Positions 35,234 to 48,235 of a DNA stretch of 64,000 bases are shown in pieces. This DNA is from Mycolicibacterium lutetiense. Its GTDB lineage: Bacteria > Actinomycetota > Actinomycetes > Mycobacteriales > Mycobacteriaceae. The DNA is taken from contig NZ_JAGIOP010000001.1 in NCBI RefSeq assembly GCF_017876775.1, forward strand, positions 558,001 to 622,000, read 5' to 3'. Numbering within the stretch: the first letter of the stretch is position 1; every line of letters starts with the position of its first letter. The position numbers were made by a program, and so were the translations under genes. Below the pieces are notes generated by a model. The model was not told the DNA's origin and made no database searches. It was given only the letters and a program-made list of their open reading frames with translations.

Positions 35234-37563
35234 CGCGCCCCCGGGGCGGGTGTGGCGGACAGCTCGGTGTAGAGCGGGTGCTCAGGCAGCTCGAGCGAGG
35301 TGGGGCCGGAGCGGAAGTGCCGCAACGCCTGCCAGGACATCCAGACGAAGGGCAGGATCCCGCCGCCGATGAAGATGACGTCACCGGGCATGCGCAGCCA
35401 CTCCATCACCGCGTTGCCGGGTTCGGTGAGGTAGCCCAGTGAGCGGGCCTCGAAGTAGCCGTCGTTGACCGAGTGATACAGCTGCATGATGCCCAGCGGT
35501 AGCAAGCTGGCGAACACCATCCACGCCAGGCCGATGTTGAGGCACCAGAACGAAACCCGCGCCCACTTCTCGGGCCACTTATCGGCGGGGATCACGTAGC
35601 GGTAGGCGAACATCGCCAACCCGACCGCCAGCATGCCGTACACACCCATCATCGCGGCGTGCGCATGGTTGGCGGTCAGTGCCGTGCCGATCTGGTAGTA
35701 CGACACGATCGGCAGATTGATCAGGAAGCCAAAGATCCCGGCCCCCACGAAGTTCCAGAAGCCCACGGCGACCAGGAACATCACCGCCCAACGATGGGGG
35801 AACGGCTTGGAATCCCCCGACGATTGTCGGGAACCCAATTGGAGGAACGCCCACGCCTCGACGGTGAGGAAGGTCAGTGGGATGACCTCGGCAGCCGAGA
35901 AGAACGCGCCGAGCGCCATGTGTTCGACCGGGGTGCCGGAGAAGTACAGGTGGTGCATGGTGCCGATGACGCCGCCGGCCGAGTACAAGATGATGTCGAG
36001 GAAGATCACGCCCAGGGCGATGCGCTGGCTGACGACGCCCAGCATCACGAAGATGTAGGCCACCATCACGGTGGTGAACAACTCGAGGAAATCTTCGACC
36101 CACAGGTGCACCACCCAGAATCGCCAGAAGTCCGCGACTGTCAGATGGGTGTCGCTGCCGGCGAGTAGGCCGACCGCGTAGAACATGGGAATCGCCAGGC
36201 CGGAGAAGAAGAACACCCACGGCATGTTCATCTTGGACTCGTCCTTGAGCCGCGACCGCATCGCGCGCCAGATCAGGACGATCCACAGGAACAGCCCGAC
36301 GACCAGGAAGATCTGCCACAGTCGCGGCAGGTCGAGATACTCCCACTGCTGTGAGAGCATCGAACCGGAGGGGATGACGCCGTAGATCGACAATGCCTCG
36401 GAGACAAGCGATCCCACCACCACGATGACGATGGCGCCGAGCAGGCCGTAGGAGAGCCACTGCTGGCGTTTGGGTTCGCGCCGGGCGATGAACGGTGCCA
36501 GGAAGATGCCACCGGCCAGGAAGGCGGCCGCCGGCCAGAGCAGGGCCAGCTGCAGGTGCCAGGTGCGGGCCAGGTTGTAGGGCAGGATGGCGGCCAGGTC
36601 GAAGCCGAAGAAGTTGGACAGTTCGGCACGGTAGTGCTGGACGGCGCCGCCCAGTAATGCCTGCGCCAGGAACAGGACCGAGACGATGGCGAAGAACCAG
36701 ATCGCCGAGCGTTGGGCGGGGGTGAGCGCCACCTCGCCGGGCTGACGGAACGACAGGGCCGGCGCCTCGGAGCTGTGCCAGCCGATCTTCTGGCTCCAGC
36801 GACCGTAGATCGCGAACATGATGCCGGTGCCGCCGAGCAGCATGATCAGTGAGAGCGTGGACCAGACGATCAGTTGGGCGGTGGGCCCGTTGTCGACCCG
36901 CGGCTCGGCCGGCCAGTTGTTGGTGTAGCTGTAGTTGTGGCCGGGGCGCTCGGCCGCCGCAGCCCAGGCCGTCCAGGCGAAGAACGCCGTCAGGTCGTGG
37001 ATCTCGGCCGGATCGGTGATGAGATTGGCCAGCAGACCGTTCTTGGTGGTGCTCTCACCGAAGAATCCCGCGTAGTGCTTCGAGATCCGGTCGAAGGCGC
37101 TGGCCTGGTGGTCGGTGAACACCAAGGTGCCGGTCGCCGCGTCGTAGCGGTTGGTGCGGAATTCGTCGACGACGGCGTCATGGGTGTCGCCCATGCCCTC
37201 GGCCCGCAACTGGGCGGCGACGTCCTCTGTTGCCCGGCGCAGATAGTCGGCGGTGTAGTCGGGCCCGAGGTAGGCGCCGTGGCCCACGATCGAGCCGTAC
37301 TCCATTAGTCCGCGGGCCTGGAAGAGCTCCTGGCCGCGGGTGATGTCGTCGCCGGTGAACAGCACGTCACCGGATTGCGTGACGACCTTCTGGGGCATCG
37401 GCATCGAGGCCGTGTACGTGCGATAGGCCAGCAGCCCCATCACGAAGAATCCGAAGATCATCACGAGGGCGACGCCCTGGAACCATCCTCGTCCGATCAA
37501 GGGCTGGGCCGAGGGCTGATCGGCTTGCCGGGATGGGACGGCCTGACCTGGATCGATCGCCAT
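35230..37563 (-). CDS. norB: Quinol-dependent nitric oxide reductase
   Basis: A 777-residue single-subunit qNOR (NorZ type). The N-terminal periplasmic domain (GDVLFTGDDITRGQELFQARGLMEYGSIVGHG) replaces the separate NorC, and about 13 helices follow, with the metal-site regions HLWVEDFLELFTT and NHAHAAMMGVYGML. It reduces NO to N2O with electrons from menaquinol. With narGHJI in the same window this completes nitrate to nitrite and NO to N2O, but no NO-forming nitrite reductase is seen; detoxification is likely. ATG at 37563 has GGGGGAG eight bases upstream. Confidence 0.94.
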   Translation of the reverse strand: MAIDPGQAVPSRQADQPSAQPLIGRGWFQGVALVMIFGFFVMGLLAYRTYTASMPMPQKVVTQSGDVLFTGDDITRGQELFQARGLMEYGSIVGHGAYLGPDYTADYLRRATEDVAAQLRAEGMGDTHDAVVDEFRTNRYDAATGTLVFTDHQASAFDRISKHYAGFFGESTTKNGLLANLITDPAEIHDLTAFFAWTAWAAAAERPGHNYSYTNNWPAEPRVDNGPTAQLIVWSTLSLIMLLGGTGIMFAIYGRWSQKIGWHSSEAPALSFRQPGEVALTPAQRSAIWFFAIVSVLFLAQALLGGAVQHYRAELSNFFGFDLAAILPYNLARTWHLQLALLWPAAAFLAGGIFLAPFIARREPKRQQWLSYGLLGAIVIVVVGSLVSEALSIYGVIPSGSMLSQQWEYLDLPRLWQIFLVVGLFLWIVLIWRAMRSRLKDESKMNMPWVFFFSGLAIPMFYAVGLLAGSDTHLTVADFWRFWVVHLWVEDFLELFTTVMVAYIFVMLGVVSQRIALGVIFLDIILYSAGGVIGTMHHLYFSGTPVEHMALGAFFSAAEVIPLTFLTVEAWAFLQLGSRQSSGDSKPFPHRWAVMFLVAVGFWNFVGAGIFGFLINLPIVSYYQIGTALTANHAHAAMMGVYGMLAVGLAMFAYRYVIPADKWPEKWARVSFWCLNIGLAWMVFASLLPLGIMQLYHSVNDGYFEARSLGYLTEPGNAVMEWLRMPGDVIFIGGGILPFVWMSWQALRHFRSGPTSLELPEHPLYTELSATPAPGAR

Positions 37564-37638
37564 GCGTGGACTCCCCCCACAGCTGTGTGCGAGCGGACTG
37601 GACCCGCACATGCGGAATGGCCAATGCCGTCAAAATAC

Positions 37639-37667
37639 CGATATCCATTAGTGAATTCGGGATATCG
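37639..37667. promoter_or_regulatory. Inverted repeat CGATATCC-N13-GGATATCG upstream of norB
   Basis: Two 8-base arms at 37639-37646 and 37660-37667, each containing GATATC, lie 76-104 bases before the norB start codon. The shape is that of an operator for a dimeric regulator. Confidence 0.45.
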
Positions 37668-37673
37668 AGAAAA

Positions 37674-37684
37674 TTTCAGTGAAA
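37674..37684. promoter_or_regulatory. TTTC-N3-GAAA inverted repeat upstream of norB
   Basis: TTTCAGTGAAA is the same inverted repeat as the two copies in front of narK. It lies about 111 bases upstream of the norB start. Confidence 0.45.
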
Positions 37685-37696
37685 CCGAATGCAGCG

Positions 37697-39994
<2,298 letters not shown>

Positions 39995-40318
39995 GTGACG
40001 TACGTCATTGCCGAACCCTGCGTCGACGTCAAAGACAAGGCATGTATCGAGGAGTGCCCTGTCGACTGCATCTACGAGGGTGCCCGCATGCTGTACATCC
40101 ACCCCGACGAGTGTGTGGATTGCGGCGCGTGCGAACCGGTCTGCCCGGTCGAGGCCATCTACTACGAAGATGACGTGCCGGACCAGTGGGGTAGCTACAC
40201 GCAGGTCAACGCGGACTTCTTCAACGAGCTGGGTTCGCCCGGCGGCGCCTCCAAGGTCGGCCAAACCGACAACGATCCGCAGGTGATCAAGGATCTGCCG
40301 GCCAAGGCCGAGGACTGA
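39995..40318 (+). CDS. fdxC: 7Fe ferredoxin FdxC
   Basis: A 107-residue ferredoxin with [19 protein letters not shown] and [12 protein letters not shown], the ligands for one 3Fe and one 4Fe cluster, the same length as Rv1177. It starts with GTG behind CAGGAGAG. It lies 29 bases before dapC, an arrangement kept in many actinobacteria, which may reflect only co-expression. Confidence 0.94.
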   Translation: MTYVIAEPCVDVKDKACIEECPVDCIYEGARMLYIHPDECVDCGACEPVCPVEAIYYEDDVPDQWGSYTQVNADFFNELGSPGGASKVGQTDNDPQVIKDLPAKAED

Positions 40319-40347
40319 TCACAGTCGGATCCGGCTTCGAGACTGAC

Positions 40348-41448
40348 GTGGTGCGACAGCGTCGTTCGGCGGCACTGCCAGAGTTCCCCTGGGACACCCT
40401 GGCTGACGTCACTGCTCTGGCTCGTTCGCACCCCGACGGAATCGTCGACCTTTCGGTAGGCACACCGGTAGATCCGGTCGCGCCGGTGATCCGGGACGCG
40501 CTGGCCGCCGCCAGTTCCGCCCCCGGTTATCCGACGACGGCCGGTACCCCGGCCCTCCGCGCGTCGGCCGAAGCGGCACTGCAACGCCGGTACGGCATCA
40601 CCGGCCTGGCGCCCGATGCGGTGCTGCCGGTGATCGGCACCAAGGAGCTGATCGCCTGGCTGCCGACGCTGCTGGCGATCGGCCCCGGCGATGCCGTCGT
40701 GGTCCCCGAGCTGGCTTACCCGACCTACGAGGTCGGCGCACTGCTGGCCGGGGCGCAGGTGCTGCGCGCCGATTCGCTGACCCAGCTGGGTCCGCAGCGT
40801 CCCGCGCTGATCTATCTCAACTCGCCCAGCAATCCCACCGGGAAGGTGCTCCCGGTGGATCACCTGCGCAAGGTGGTGTCCTGGGCCCGCGACCGCGGCG
40901 TACTCATCGCTTCCGATGAGTGCTATCTGGGGCTCAGCTGGGAAGCCGAGCCGCTCAGCGTCCTGCATCCGTCGGTCTGCGACGGTGACCACACCGGACT
41001 GCTGGCCGTGCACTCGTTGTCCAAGACCTCCTCGCTGGCCGGCTACCGCGCGGGCTTCGTCGCCGGTGATCCCGCCGTGGTCGCCGAACTGCTCGCGGTC
41101 CGCAAGCATGCCGGGATGATGGTGCCGACGCCGGTGCAAGCCGCGATGGTCGCCGCCCTCGACGACGACGAACACGAAGCCGTACAACGCGAGCGGTACG
41201 CGAAGCGTCGTTCGGTTCTGCTGCCCGCTCTCCGGGCGGCCGGGTTCACCGTCGAACACTCCGAAGCCGGCCTGTACCTGTGGGCTACCCGCGGCGAGCC
41301 CTGCCGCGACACCGTCCGGTGGTTGGCCGAGCGCGGGATCCTCGTCGCGCCGGGGGAGTTCTACGGTCCGGCCGGGGCGCAGTTTGTGCGGGTCGCGCTG
41401 ACCACAACCGACGAACGCATCGCCGCGGCCGTCCAGCGCCTGGCCTAA
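40348..41448 (+). CDS. dapC: Succinyldiaminopimelate aminotransferase (DapC type)
   Basis: A 366-residue PLP enzyme of fold type I. The PLP Lys is Lys226 in SLSKTSSLAGYRAGF, and NSPSNPTGKVLP is the usual Asn motif. It belongs to the actinobacterial DapC group that transfers an amino group from glutamate to N-succinyl-keto-pimelate in lysine and meso-DAP synthesis. M. tuberculosis has another candidate for the same step (Rv0858c), so the in vivo share is not certain. The two enzymes before and after this step, dapD and dapE, lie 12 kb downstream. Confidence 0.88.
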   Translation: MVRQRRSAALPEFPWDTLADVTALARSHPDGIVDLSVGTPVDPVAPVIRDALAAASSAPGYPTTAGTPALRASAEAALQRRYGITGLAPDAVLPVIGTKELIAWLPTLLAIGPGDAVVVPELAYPTYEVGALLAGAQVLRADSLTQLGPQRPALIYLNSPSNPTGKVLPVDHLRKVVSWARDRGVLIASDECYLGLSWEAEPLSVLHPSVCDGDHTGLLAVHSLSKTSSLAGYRAGFVAGDPAVVAELLAVRKHAGMMVPTPVQAAMVAALDDDEHEAVQRERYAKRRSVLLPALRAAGFTVEHSEAGLYLWATRGEPCRDTVRWLAERGILVAPGEFYGPAGAQFVRVALTTTDERIAAAVQRLA

Positions 41449-41452
41449 CCGC

Positions 41453-41510
41453 CGAGCAGACACAAAACTGCCCATTTTCAGCGCGAAATAGGCAGTTTTG
41501 TGTCTGCTCG
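41453..41510. terminator. Long bidirectional terminator after dapC
   Basis: A perfect 20-bp stem: CGAGCAGACACAAAACTGCC (41453-41472) and its complement (41491-41510), with an 18-base loop. It lies between convergent dapC and the response regulator gene. Its outer arm is shared with the hairpin after mutT2. Confidence 0.85.
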
Positions 41511-41521
41511 CGAGGGAAGCG

Positions 41522-42139
41522 TCAGCCGAGCAATCCCAGCGACATCGCTGTGGTGACCGCCGCCGTGCGATCGGACACCCCGAGTTTGTGGAACGCCCGC
41601 AGCAGATGCGTCTTCACCGTGGCCTCGCTGATGTGCAGGGCGCGGCCGATGTCGGCGTTGGTGGCACCGGTGGACACCAAAGCCAGCACCTCCGCTTCAC
41701 GCGTCGACAGCGTCACCGACGGCGCCCGGACCGCGTTCACCAGCCGGTCGGCAACCCCGGGGGCCAGCACCGTCTTGCCGCGCGCCGCGTCGCGCACAGC
41801 ACGGGCGAGTTCGGCACGGGATGCATCCTTGAGCAGATAACCCGTCGCCCCGGCCTCGACGGCGCGCAGGATGTCGGTGTCACTTTCGTAGGTCGTGACG
41901 ACGACGATGTGGGTCGACGGATTGTCGGCCAGAATCTGCGCAGTGGCGGTGACACCGTCGATGCCGGGCATCCGCAGATCCATCAGGATGACGTCGGGCC
42001 GCAGCGTGTGGGCCAGCACGATCGCCTCGGACCCGGAGCCGGCCTCCCCGATCACGGTCAGGTCGTCCTCGACGTCGATCATGCCGCGGAGCCCCTCGCG
42101 GACCACCGGATGGTCATCGACCAGCAGGACGGTTGTCAT
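41522..42139 (-). CDS. NarL/LuxR-type response regulator
   Basis: A 205-residue regulator. The receiver domain has Asp8, Asp9, phospho-acceptor Asp54 (LMDLRMPG) and the Lys of YLLKDA. The C-terminal LuxR HTH is LSTREAEVLALVSTGATNAD followed by IGRALHISEATVKTHL. The start overlaps the stop of the kinase gene (ATGA), so they form one operon. Targets are unknown. Confidence 0.93.
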   Translation of the reverse strand: MTTVLLVDDHPVVREGLRGMIDVEDDLTVIGEAGSGSEAIVLAHTLRPDVILMDLRMPGIDGVTATAQILADNPSTHIVVVTTYESDTDILRAVEAGATGYLLKDASRAELARAVRDAARGKTVLAPGVADRLVNAVRAPSVTLSTREAEVLALVSTGATNADIGRALHISEATVKTHLLRAFHKLGVSDRTAAVTTAMSLGLLG

Positions 42140-43350
42140 ACCGGCACCGCCACGACGACCCGCACACCGCCGCCGTCGGGCACCGACAGCGTCAGGGTGC
42201 CCCCGACCTGATCCAGCCGGGCCTGTATACCGCGCAGGCCAAATCCGTCGACGTGATCGGGCTGTAGGCCGACGCCGTTGTCGGACAAGGAAAGTTGTAC
42301 CCCCTCCGGTGCGGGACCCAGCCGAACCAGGAGTGCGCCGGCCTGTGAATGCCTGCGCACGTTCGCCATAGCCTCCTGTGCACTGCGCAGCAACACCACA
42401 TCGGCGGCCATGCCGAGCTGCGGTAGGTCGTCGTCGATCTCTACGTCGACGGTGATCCCCGTTTCGGCGGCCAGGCGTTCGCACTGGCGGCGCAGCGCGG
42501 CGGGCAGCGAGCCTGCCTCCAACGCGGCCGGCGTCAACCGGGTCACCATCGTGCGGGCCTCGGCGAGGTTGTCCCGTGCGGTGCTGCGGATCAGCTCCAC
42601 GTGCCGCGCAGCGGCGGCCGGGTCGGTGTGACTCTCCGCCTGCACCGCCTGCGCGAGCGCCACGATGCTGGTGAAACCCTGAGCCAGGGTGTCGTGAATC
42701 TCCCGGGCCAGGCGTTCCCGCTCGGCGGCCACCCCGGCCTCCCGTGACAGCTGAGCGGTCTGCGCCCGGCTGGCCGCCAACTCGGCGACCGTCTCGGCCA
42801 GCTTCTGCCGCTGGCGCAGTGTCGTCATGATCGTGGTGCCGATGATCGGGGCCGCCACCGCCCCGACCAACGTCACCGCCGCCACGGGCGGCAGGCTCGG
42901 CCACCCCAGCCCGTGAATGGCCACGGCGAGGGCCAACGGTGCCAGGGTGACCAGGAAGGTCAGCGTCAAGGCCGCCGCCAGCGGCAGCGCGGCGAAGATG
43001 AGCGGGTAGAGCGCCGGAATCGCGGCGACGGCCGGCGCCGCGGCCAGCAGCGCGATCAGCCACAGACCGATCATCACCGCCACGAACGCCGCCGCCCGTG
43101 GCCGGACCGGGCCGGTGATCGGGTCGGCACCATGAATCACGTTGCGCCCGAACATCAGAACAATCACAACCATCGCGACGAGTGCGCCGCAGGCCAGCGG
43201 CACGTTGCCGCCGAACGTGCGCTGCAGCAGCACCACCGCGACGATCGCCGCGATACACAGCCCACAGACGTAGGTCTCCCACATCCAATGCCAGTCAGTC
43301 GGCTCACCGGTGGCGGGCCTCGACATGGTGGGCGGACCGGTTTCGGTCAT
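42136..43350 (-). CDS. NarX-type sensor histidine kinase
   Basis: A 404-residue kinase. The N-terminal half has about six membrane helices without a large external loop, so the signal is probably sensed in or near the membrane. The HisKA_3 box is ERERLAREIHDTLAQGFTSI with His219, and the ATPase part includes QEAMANVRRHSQA, DNGVG and GFGLRGIQARL. It phosphorylates the response regulator encoded directly downstream. No promoter feature was recognised. Confidence 0.92.
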   Translation of the reverse strand: MTETGPPTMSRPATGEPTDWHWMWETYVCGLCIAAIVAVVLLQRTFGGNVPLACGALVAMVVIVLMFGRNVIHGADPITGPVRPRAAAFVAVMIGLWLIALLAAAPAVAAIPALYPLIFAALPLAAALTLTFLVTLAPLALAVAIHGLGWPSLPPVAAVTLVGAVAAPIIGTTIMTTLRQRQKLAETVAELAASRAQTAQLSREAGVAAERERLAREIHDTLAQGFTSIVALAQAVQAESHTDPAAAARHVELIRSTARDNLAEARTMVTRLTPAALEAGSLPAALRRQCERLAAETGITVDVEIDDDLPQLGMAADVVLLRSAQEAMANVRRHSQAGALLVRLGPAPEGVQLSLSDNGVGLQPDHVDGFGLRGIQARLDQVGGTLTLSVPDGGGVRVVVAVPV

Positions 43351-43359
43351 CTGCCGATG

Positions 43360-44856
43360 CTAGCGGTCGGACGCGCCTTCGGCGGCCACCCAATTGCCGT
43401 GGAAGCCGTGCGGCACCCGGACCGGAATATGCACGGTGGCAACGGGTGCCAGGGTCTGCGCGTCCAGCAGTACCAGGTCGCTGCGGTTCTCGGCGCGGTC
43501 GTAGACGAATCCCATCACCACGCCGTCGTTCTCGTCGGCGTCCGGCCCGGACGGGACGAAGACGAATTCGCCGGGTTCGCGCCCGGCCCCGAAGCCGATG
43601 CGTTCGGTGGTGGCGTCCCGCAGATCGTGGCGCAGGATGACCGTCGGTGCCGCGTCCGGTTCCGATGGGAGGCTGACGGTATAGCCGTACCGGTGCTGTC
43701 GGCCGACGAGACGGTCGTCGATACGGGGGAACTCCTGGGCGTCGTCATGGAGTCGCTCCTGACGTACCTGGCCGGTGTGAAGGTCAATTGTCCACCGGTC
43801 CAGCGTGATCGAGTCGGTGAACAGCTGGTCTCCGGTGGTGAAGACCTCGGGGTGGCGGACCACGTCGAGTACGATCTGCTCGCCGTCGGGCCCGGTCTGC
43901 TCGTAGCCGTTGAGGGCGTGGAACACGTAGCACGGCGGCACGTCGAACCAGCGGACATCGGCGGCCGAACCCTCCCGCGGCAGCACCCCCACCCGGCCGC
44001 CGTGCTCGGGCGCCCACCGGTAAGGCATCCCCGTTGTCGGCAGTGCGGCACGTTCCGATCCGCGCATCGCCGCGCGCAACACGAAGTCCGGTGCCGCGTG
44101 CCGGGCCACGAACCTGGTCAGTAGCCGCGCCGCGGCCTGAGCCGGTGCACTCTTGACCATCTTCGACAGGTCCAGCAGTACCGGCAGGTCGTAGAGCACG
44201 ACGTACTTCTCGGTGAGGGTGAAATCGTGCATCATCGTCTGCGCCGGCAAGGCGATGTCGACTGCGCGACGAACCCTGCCATCGAGCCCGGTCACGGTAT
44301 AGCGCACCAGGTTACCGCGCATTGGATTGTATGAAACCGCATGTAGTTCACCGGTTTTCGGGTCATGCTTGGGATGCGCGGTGAAACCGCCGAACAGCGT
44401 GCCGCAGAAATCGGACGGGCCCACCGTGTCGAGTTCCTCGGTGAGCTCATAGGGCCGCGCACCGGCCTCGGTGATCACCAGGGTCTTGCCGGCGTGACCG
44501 ATGATGTTGGTGTTGGCCGGGAAATCGAATCCTCCCGCGTGTGCGCCGCCGGCCCACGTCTCACCGAGCTGGCGGGCTACCGAGGCCGAGCGCACCCAGC
44601 GGTTGCGGTACCAGGTTGCCGCGCCGTCGCGCAGGCGGATCCCGTGCGCCATACCGTCGCCCAGGAACCAGTGGTGGCGCTGCGGGTCGGGAGCCCGCAG
44701 CGGGTTGGGCCCGGTGCGCAGATAGCGCCCGTCGAGATAGTCCGGAATCGTCCCGGTGACCTTGAGGTCGGTGATCGTGACCTCATCGTGCACCGGCGCA
44801 AAGTTCCCGCTCAGAAACGGATGTTCGGATTCCTGCTGAATCGCCGCGGTGGTCAT
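43360..44856 (-). CDS. Carotenoid oxygenase (RPE65/NOV family)
   Basis: A 498-residue non-heme iron dioxygenase. The four iron His appear in TAHPKHDP, MMHDFTLTEKY, FHALNGYE and HGFHGNWV; the N-terminal YLRTGPNPL and WFLGDGMAHG are also typical. It splits a carotenoid or a stilbene-like double bond. M. tuberculosis has two relatives (Rv0654 and Rv0913c). The ATG at 44856 has AGGGG upstream. No carotenoid synthesis gene is adjacent. Confidence 0.92.
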   Translation of the reverse strand: MTTAAIQQESEHPFLSGNFAPVHDEVTITDLKVTGTIPDYLDGRYLRTGPNPLRAPDPQRHHWFLGDGMAHGIRLRDGAATWYRNRWVRSASVARQLGETWAGGAHAGGFDFPANTNIIGHAGKTLVITEAGARPYELTEELDTVGPSDFCGTLFGGFTAHPKHDPKTGELHAVSYNPMRGNLVRYTVTGLDGRVRRAVDIALPAQTMMHDFTLTEKYVVLYDLPVLLDLSKMVKSAPAQAAARLLTRFVARHAAPDFVLRAAMRGSERAALPTTGMPYRWAPEHGGRVGVLPREGSAADVRWFDVPPCYVFHALNGYEQTGPDGEQIVLDVVRHPEVFTTGDQLFTDSITLDRWTIDLHTGQVRQERLHDDAQEFPRIDDRLVGRQHRYGYTVSLPSEPDAAPTVILRHDLRDATTERIGFGAGREPGEFVFVPSGPDADENDGVVMGFVYDRAENRSDLVLLDAQTLAPVATVHIPVRVPHGFHGNWVAAEGASDR

Positions 44857-44950
44857 ACCCCTACGGTGCCCCTCTGGACACCTCCGCGCGACGACTTCCC
44901 GGATGATTCGTTCTGTCAACCGAATGGTTGACAAGTCACTTTGAGGGGCA

Positions 44951-46522
44951 TCACGCCGTGGCACGCAGGCTCAACGCGAGCAGCAGCCGGACATCGGCAT
45001 CGTTGAGCGAGGTGGCCAACAGCTGCTCGACCCGGCGGATCCGGTACCGCACCGTGTTGGGGTGAACGTGCAGATGCTGCGCGGCCGCGGCGACATCGCC
45101 GAAGCAGTCCAGGTACACGCCGAGGGTGTCGGCGAGCACCGGCTCGTCGGCGCGCAGCGTCCGTACCCGCGGATCGACCAGTCGCTCGTCGGCGGCGATC
45201 GCGGTGATGATCTCGTCGAGCAGCACCGTGGTGCGTGCCTCGGCGAGTGAGGTGACCGCGGCCAGTGTTCCGGGATGGCGCTCGGCGGTGTCGAGTACGC
45301 GATCCACGTCGGCGCGGGCACCGGCAGCGCCGGACAGACCGGCCACCGGGCCGGCGACGACAGCGTGCAGTTGGAGCCCCAACTCGGCCCGCAGCGCAGC
45401 CACTGTGCCGCGCACCCACGAGGTCACCGCCTTGCCGGTGCTGGGGAACAACACGTAGACGCGGGACCCCGCCGACGCCATCTGTGCGTCATGGCGAAAA
45501 GCGCTGGCGCTCAACGCCAGAACATCGGCCAACCGGGTACCTCCGGCGCTGCTGTCGAACCCGATCACCGCGGCCCGGCCATCGGCGGCCACCCCGAGTT
45601 CCCGGGCGATCAACTCCACCTCGACCGGAGCGTCGGCCTCGCCCAGCCCCAGCAGTTCCTGCACCCGCACGGCATGCGTCGACGGAGCCGCCGCCAGCCG
45701 GGCCATGATGCGCGCGGCCAGTACCGCGGCGCCGCGCAGTACCTCCTCGGCGTCATCGGCGAACGGGCGGCTGCCCTGCTGCACCCAGATCGTGCCGACG
45801 AACGCCGGGGCCCGGCGCTCGTCGACCGCGGGGGCGAAGATGCCGATCGCCAGCCGTGGGCGCAACGCCAGTTCGGGGCGCTCGGCCACCCGCACCGCCT
45901 CCGGTCGGGAGCGCAGCGCATCGAAGATGCCCCATTGCGCAATCCAGGCCAGATGCTCCGGTGGCCCGGCCCGGCCGAGGATCGACAACCGCCGCAACTC
46001 GTCGGCCTCGTCGCTGGAGGCCGAATAGGCCAGCACGTGTGACTGGGCGTCCTCGATGCTGACCATGCCGTGCGTGCGTTCGGCCACGGACTGCGCCAGA
46101 CCGAACAGGTCGGTGCCCGAATCGTGCAGCGCGCCGTCGCCGTGGTGCTCGAAGACGTGATTGACCAACCTGTAGAGCCGTTCCCAGCGGGCCCGCGGAT
46201 CCACGGCAACCACCGCGGTGCCGGCCGCCACCGCATGGCTGACCACCGCCGCCGACGGTTCCTTGATGAAGATCGCGGCCGGCGCGCGGCGCACACTCTG
46301 CTGTTCGACCCAGCGCAGCGCGTCGTTCTCGGAGACTCCGAGCAGGAAGAACACGTCGGCGGCCCCCGCGGACGGAGCCAGGCCCAGGCGCACATCGTCG
46401 GAATCGATCAGTGCGGCCGAGGCCACCGGCAGGTCCAGCCCCCGTGGCGCCTGGATCAGCTGGACCAGCGTGGCATCCAGCGCCAACAGCAGTTGGCCCA
46501 GGCTGACACCGGTAGTGGGCAT
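44951..46522 (-). CDS. pruC: PucR-type activator of proline catabolism
   Basis: A 523-residue PucR regulator, divergent from the proline-degradation genes. The N-terminal part matches the PucR sensory region; the C-terminal HTH_30 domain is LDCFGDVAAAAQHLHVHPNT followed by VRYRIRRVEQLL. The orthologue Rv1186c activates pruA and pruB in response to proline. Two copies of TTGTC(C/T)GATTC lie in the shared promoter region. The ATG at 46522 is the only well-placed start. Confidence 0.9.
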   Translation of the reverse strand: MPTTGVSLGQLLLALDATLVQLIQAPRGLDLPVASAALIDSDDVRLGLAPSAGAADVFFLLGVSENDALRWVEQQSVRRAPAAIFIKEPSAAVVSHAVAAGTAVVAVDPRARWERLYRLVNHVFEHHGDGALHDSGTDLFGLAQSVAERTHGMVSIEDAQSHVLAYSASSDEADELRRLSILGRAGPPEHLAWIAQWGIFDALRSRPEAVRVAERPELALRPRLAIGIFAPAVDERRAPAFVGTIWVQQGSRPFADDAEEVLRGAAVLAARIMARLAAAPSTHAVRVQELLGLGEADAPVEVELIARELGVAADGRAAVIGFDSSAGGTRLADVLALSASAFRHDAQMASAGSRVYVLFPSTGKAVTSWVRGTVAALRAELGLQLHAVVAGPVAGLSGAAGARADVDRVLDTAERHPGTLAAVTSLAEARTTVLLDEIITAIAADERLVDPRVRTLRADEPVLADTLGVYLDCFGDVAAAAQHLHVHPNTVRYRIRRVEQLLATSLNDADVRLLLALSLRATA

Positions 46523-46523
46523 G

Positions 46524-46573
46524 TTGTCCGATTCTACTGAGGAGTGGGGTAAGACTTGTCGAATCAGACAAGT
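46524..46573. promoter_or_regulatory. PruC candidate operators
   Basis: TTGTCCGATTC (46524-46534, plus strand) and TTGTCTGATTC (46571-46561, minus strand) face each other in the 83-base space between pruC and pruA. The second copy is part of the inverted repeat ACTTGTC-N6-GACAAGT (46554-46573). They are natural binding sites for PruC. Confidence 0.55.
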
Positions 46574-46605
46574 GTTACGTGGGTCACGTCGGGGATTCTT
46601 GACTC

Positions 46606-48234
<1,629 letters not shown>

Positions 48235-48235
48235 G

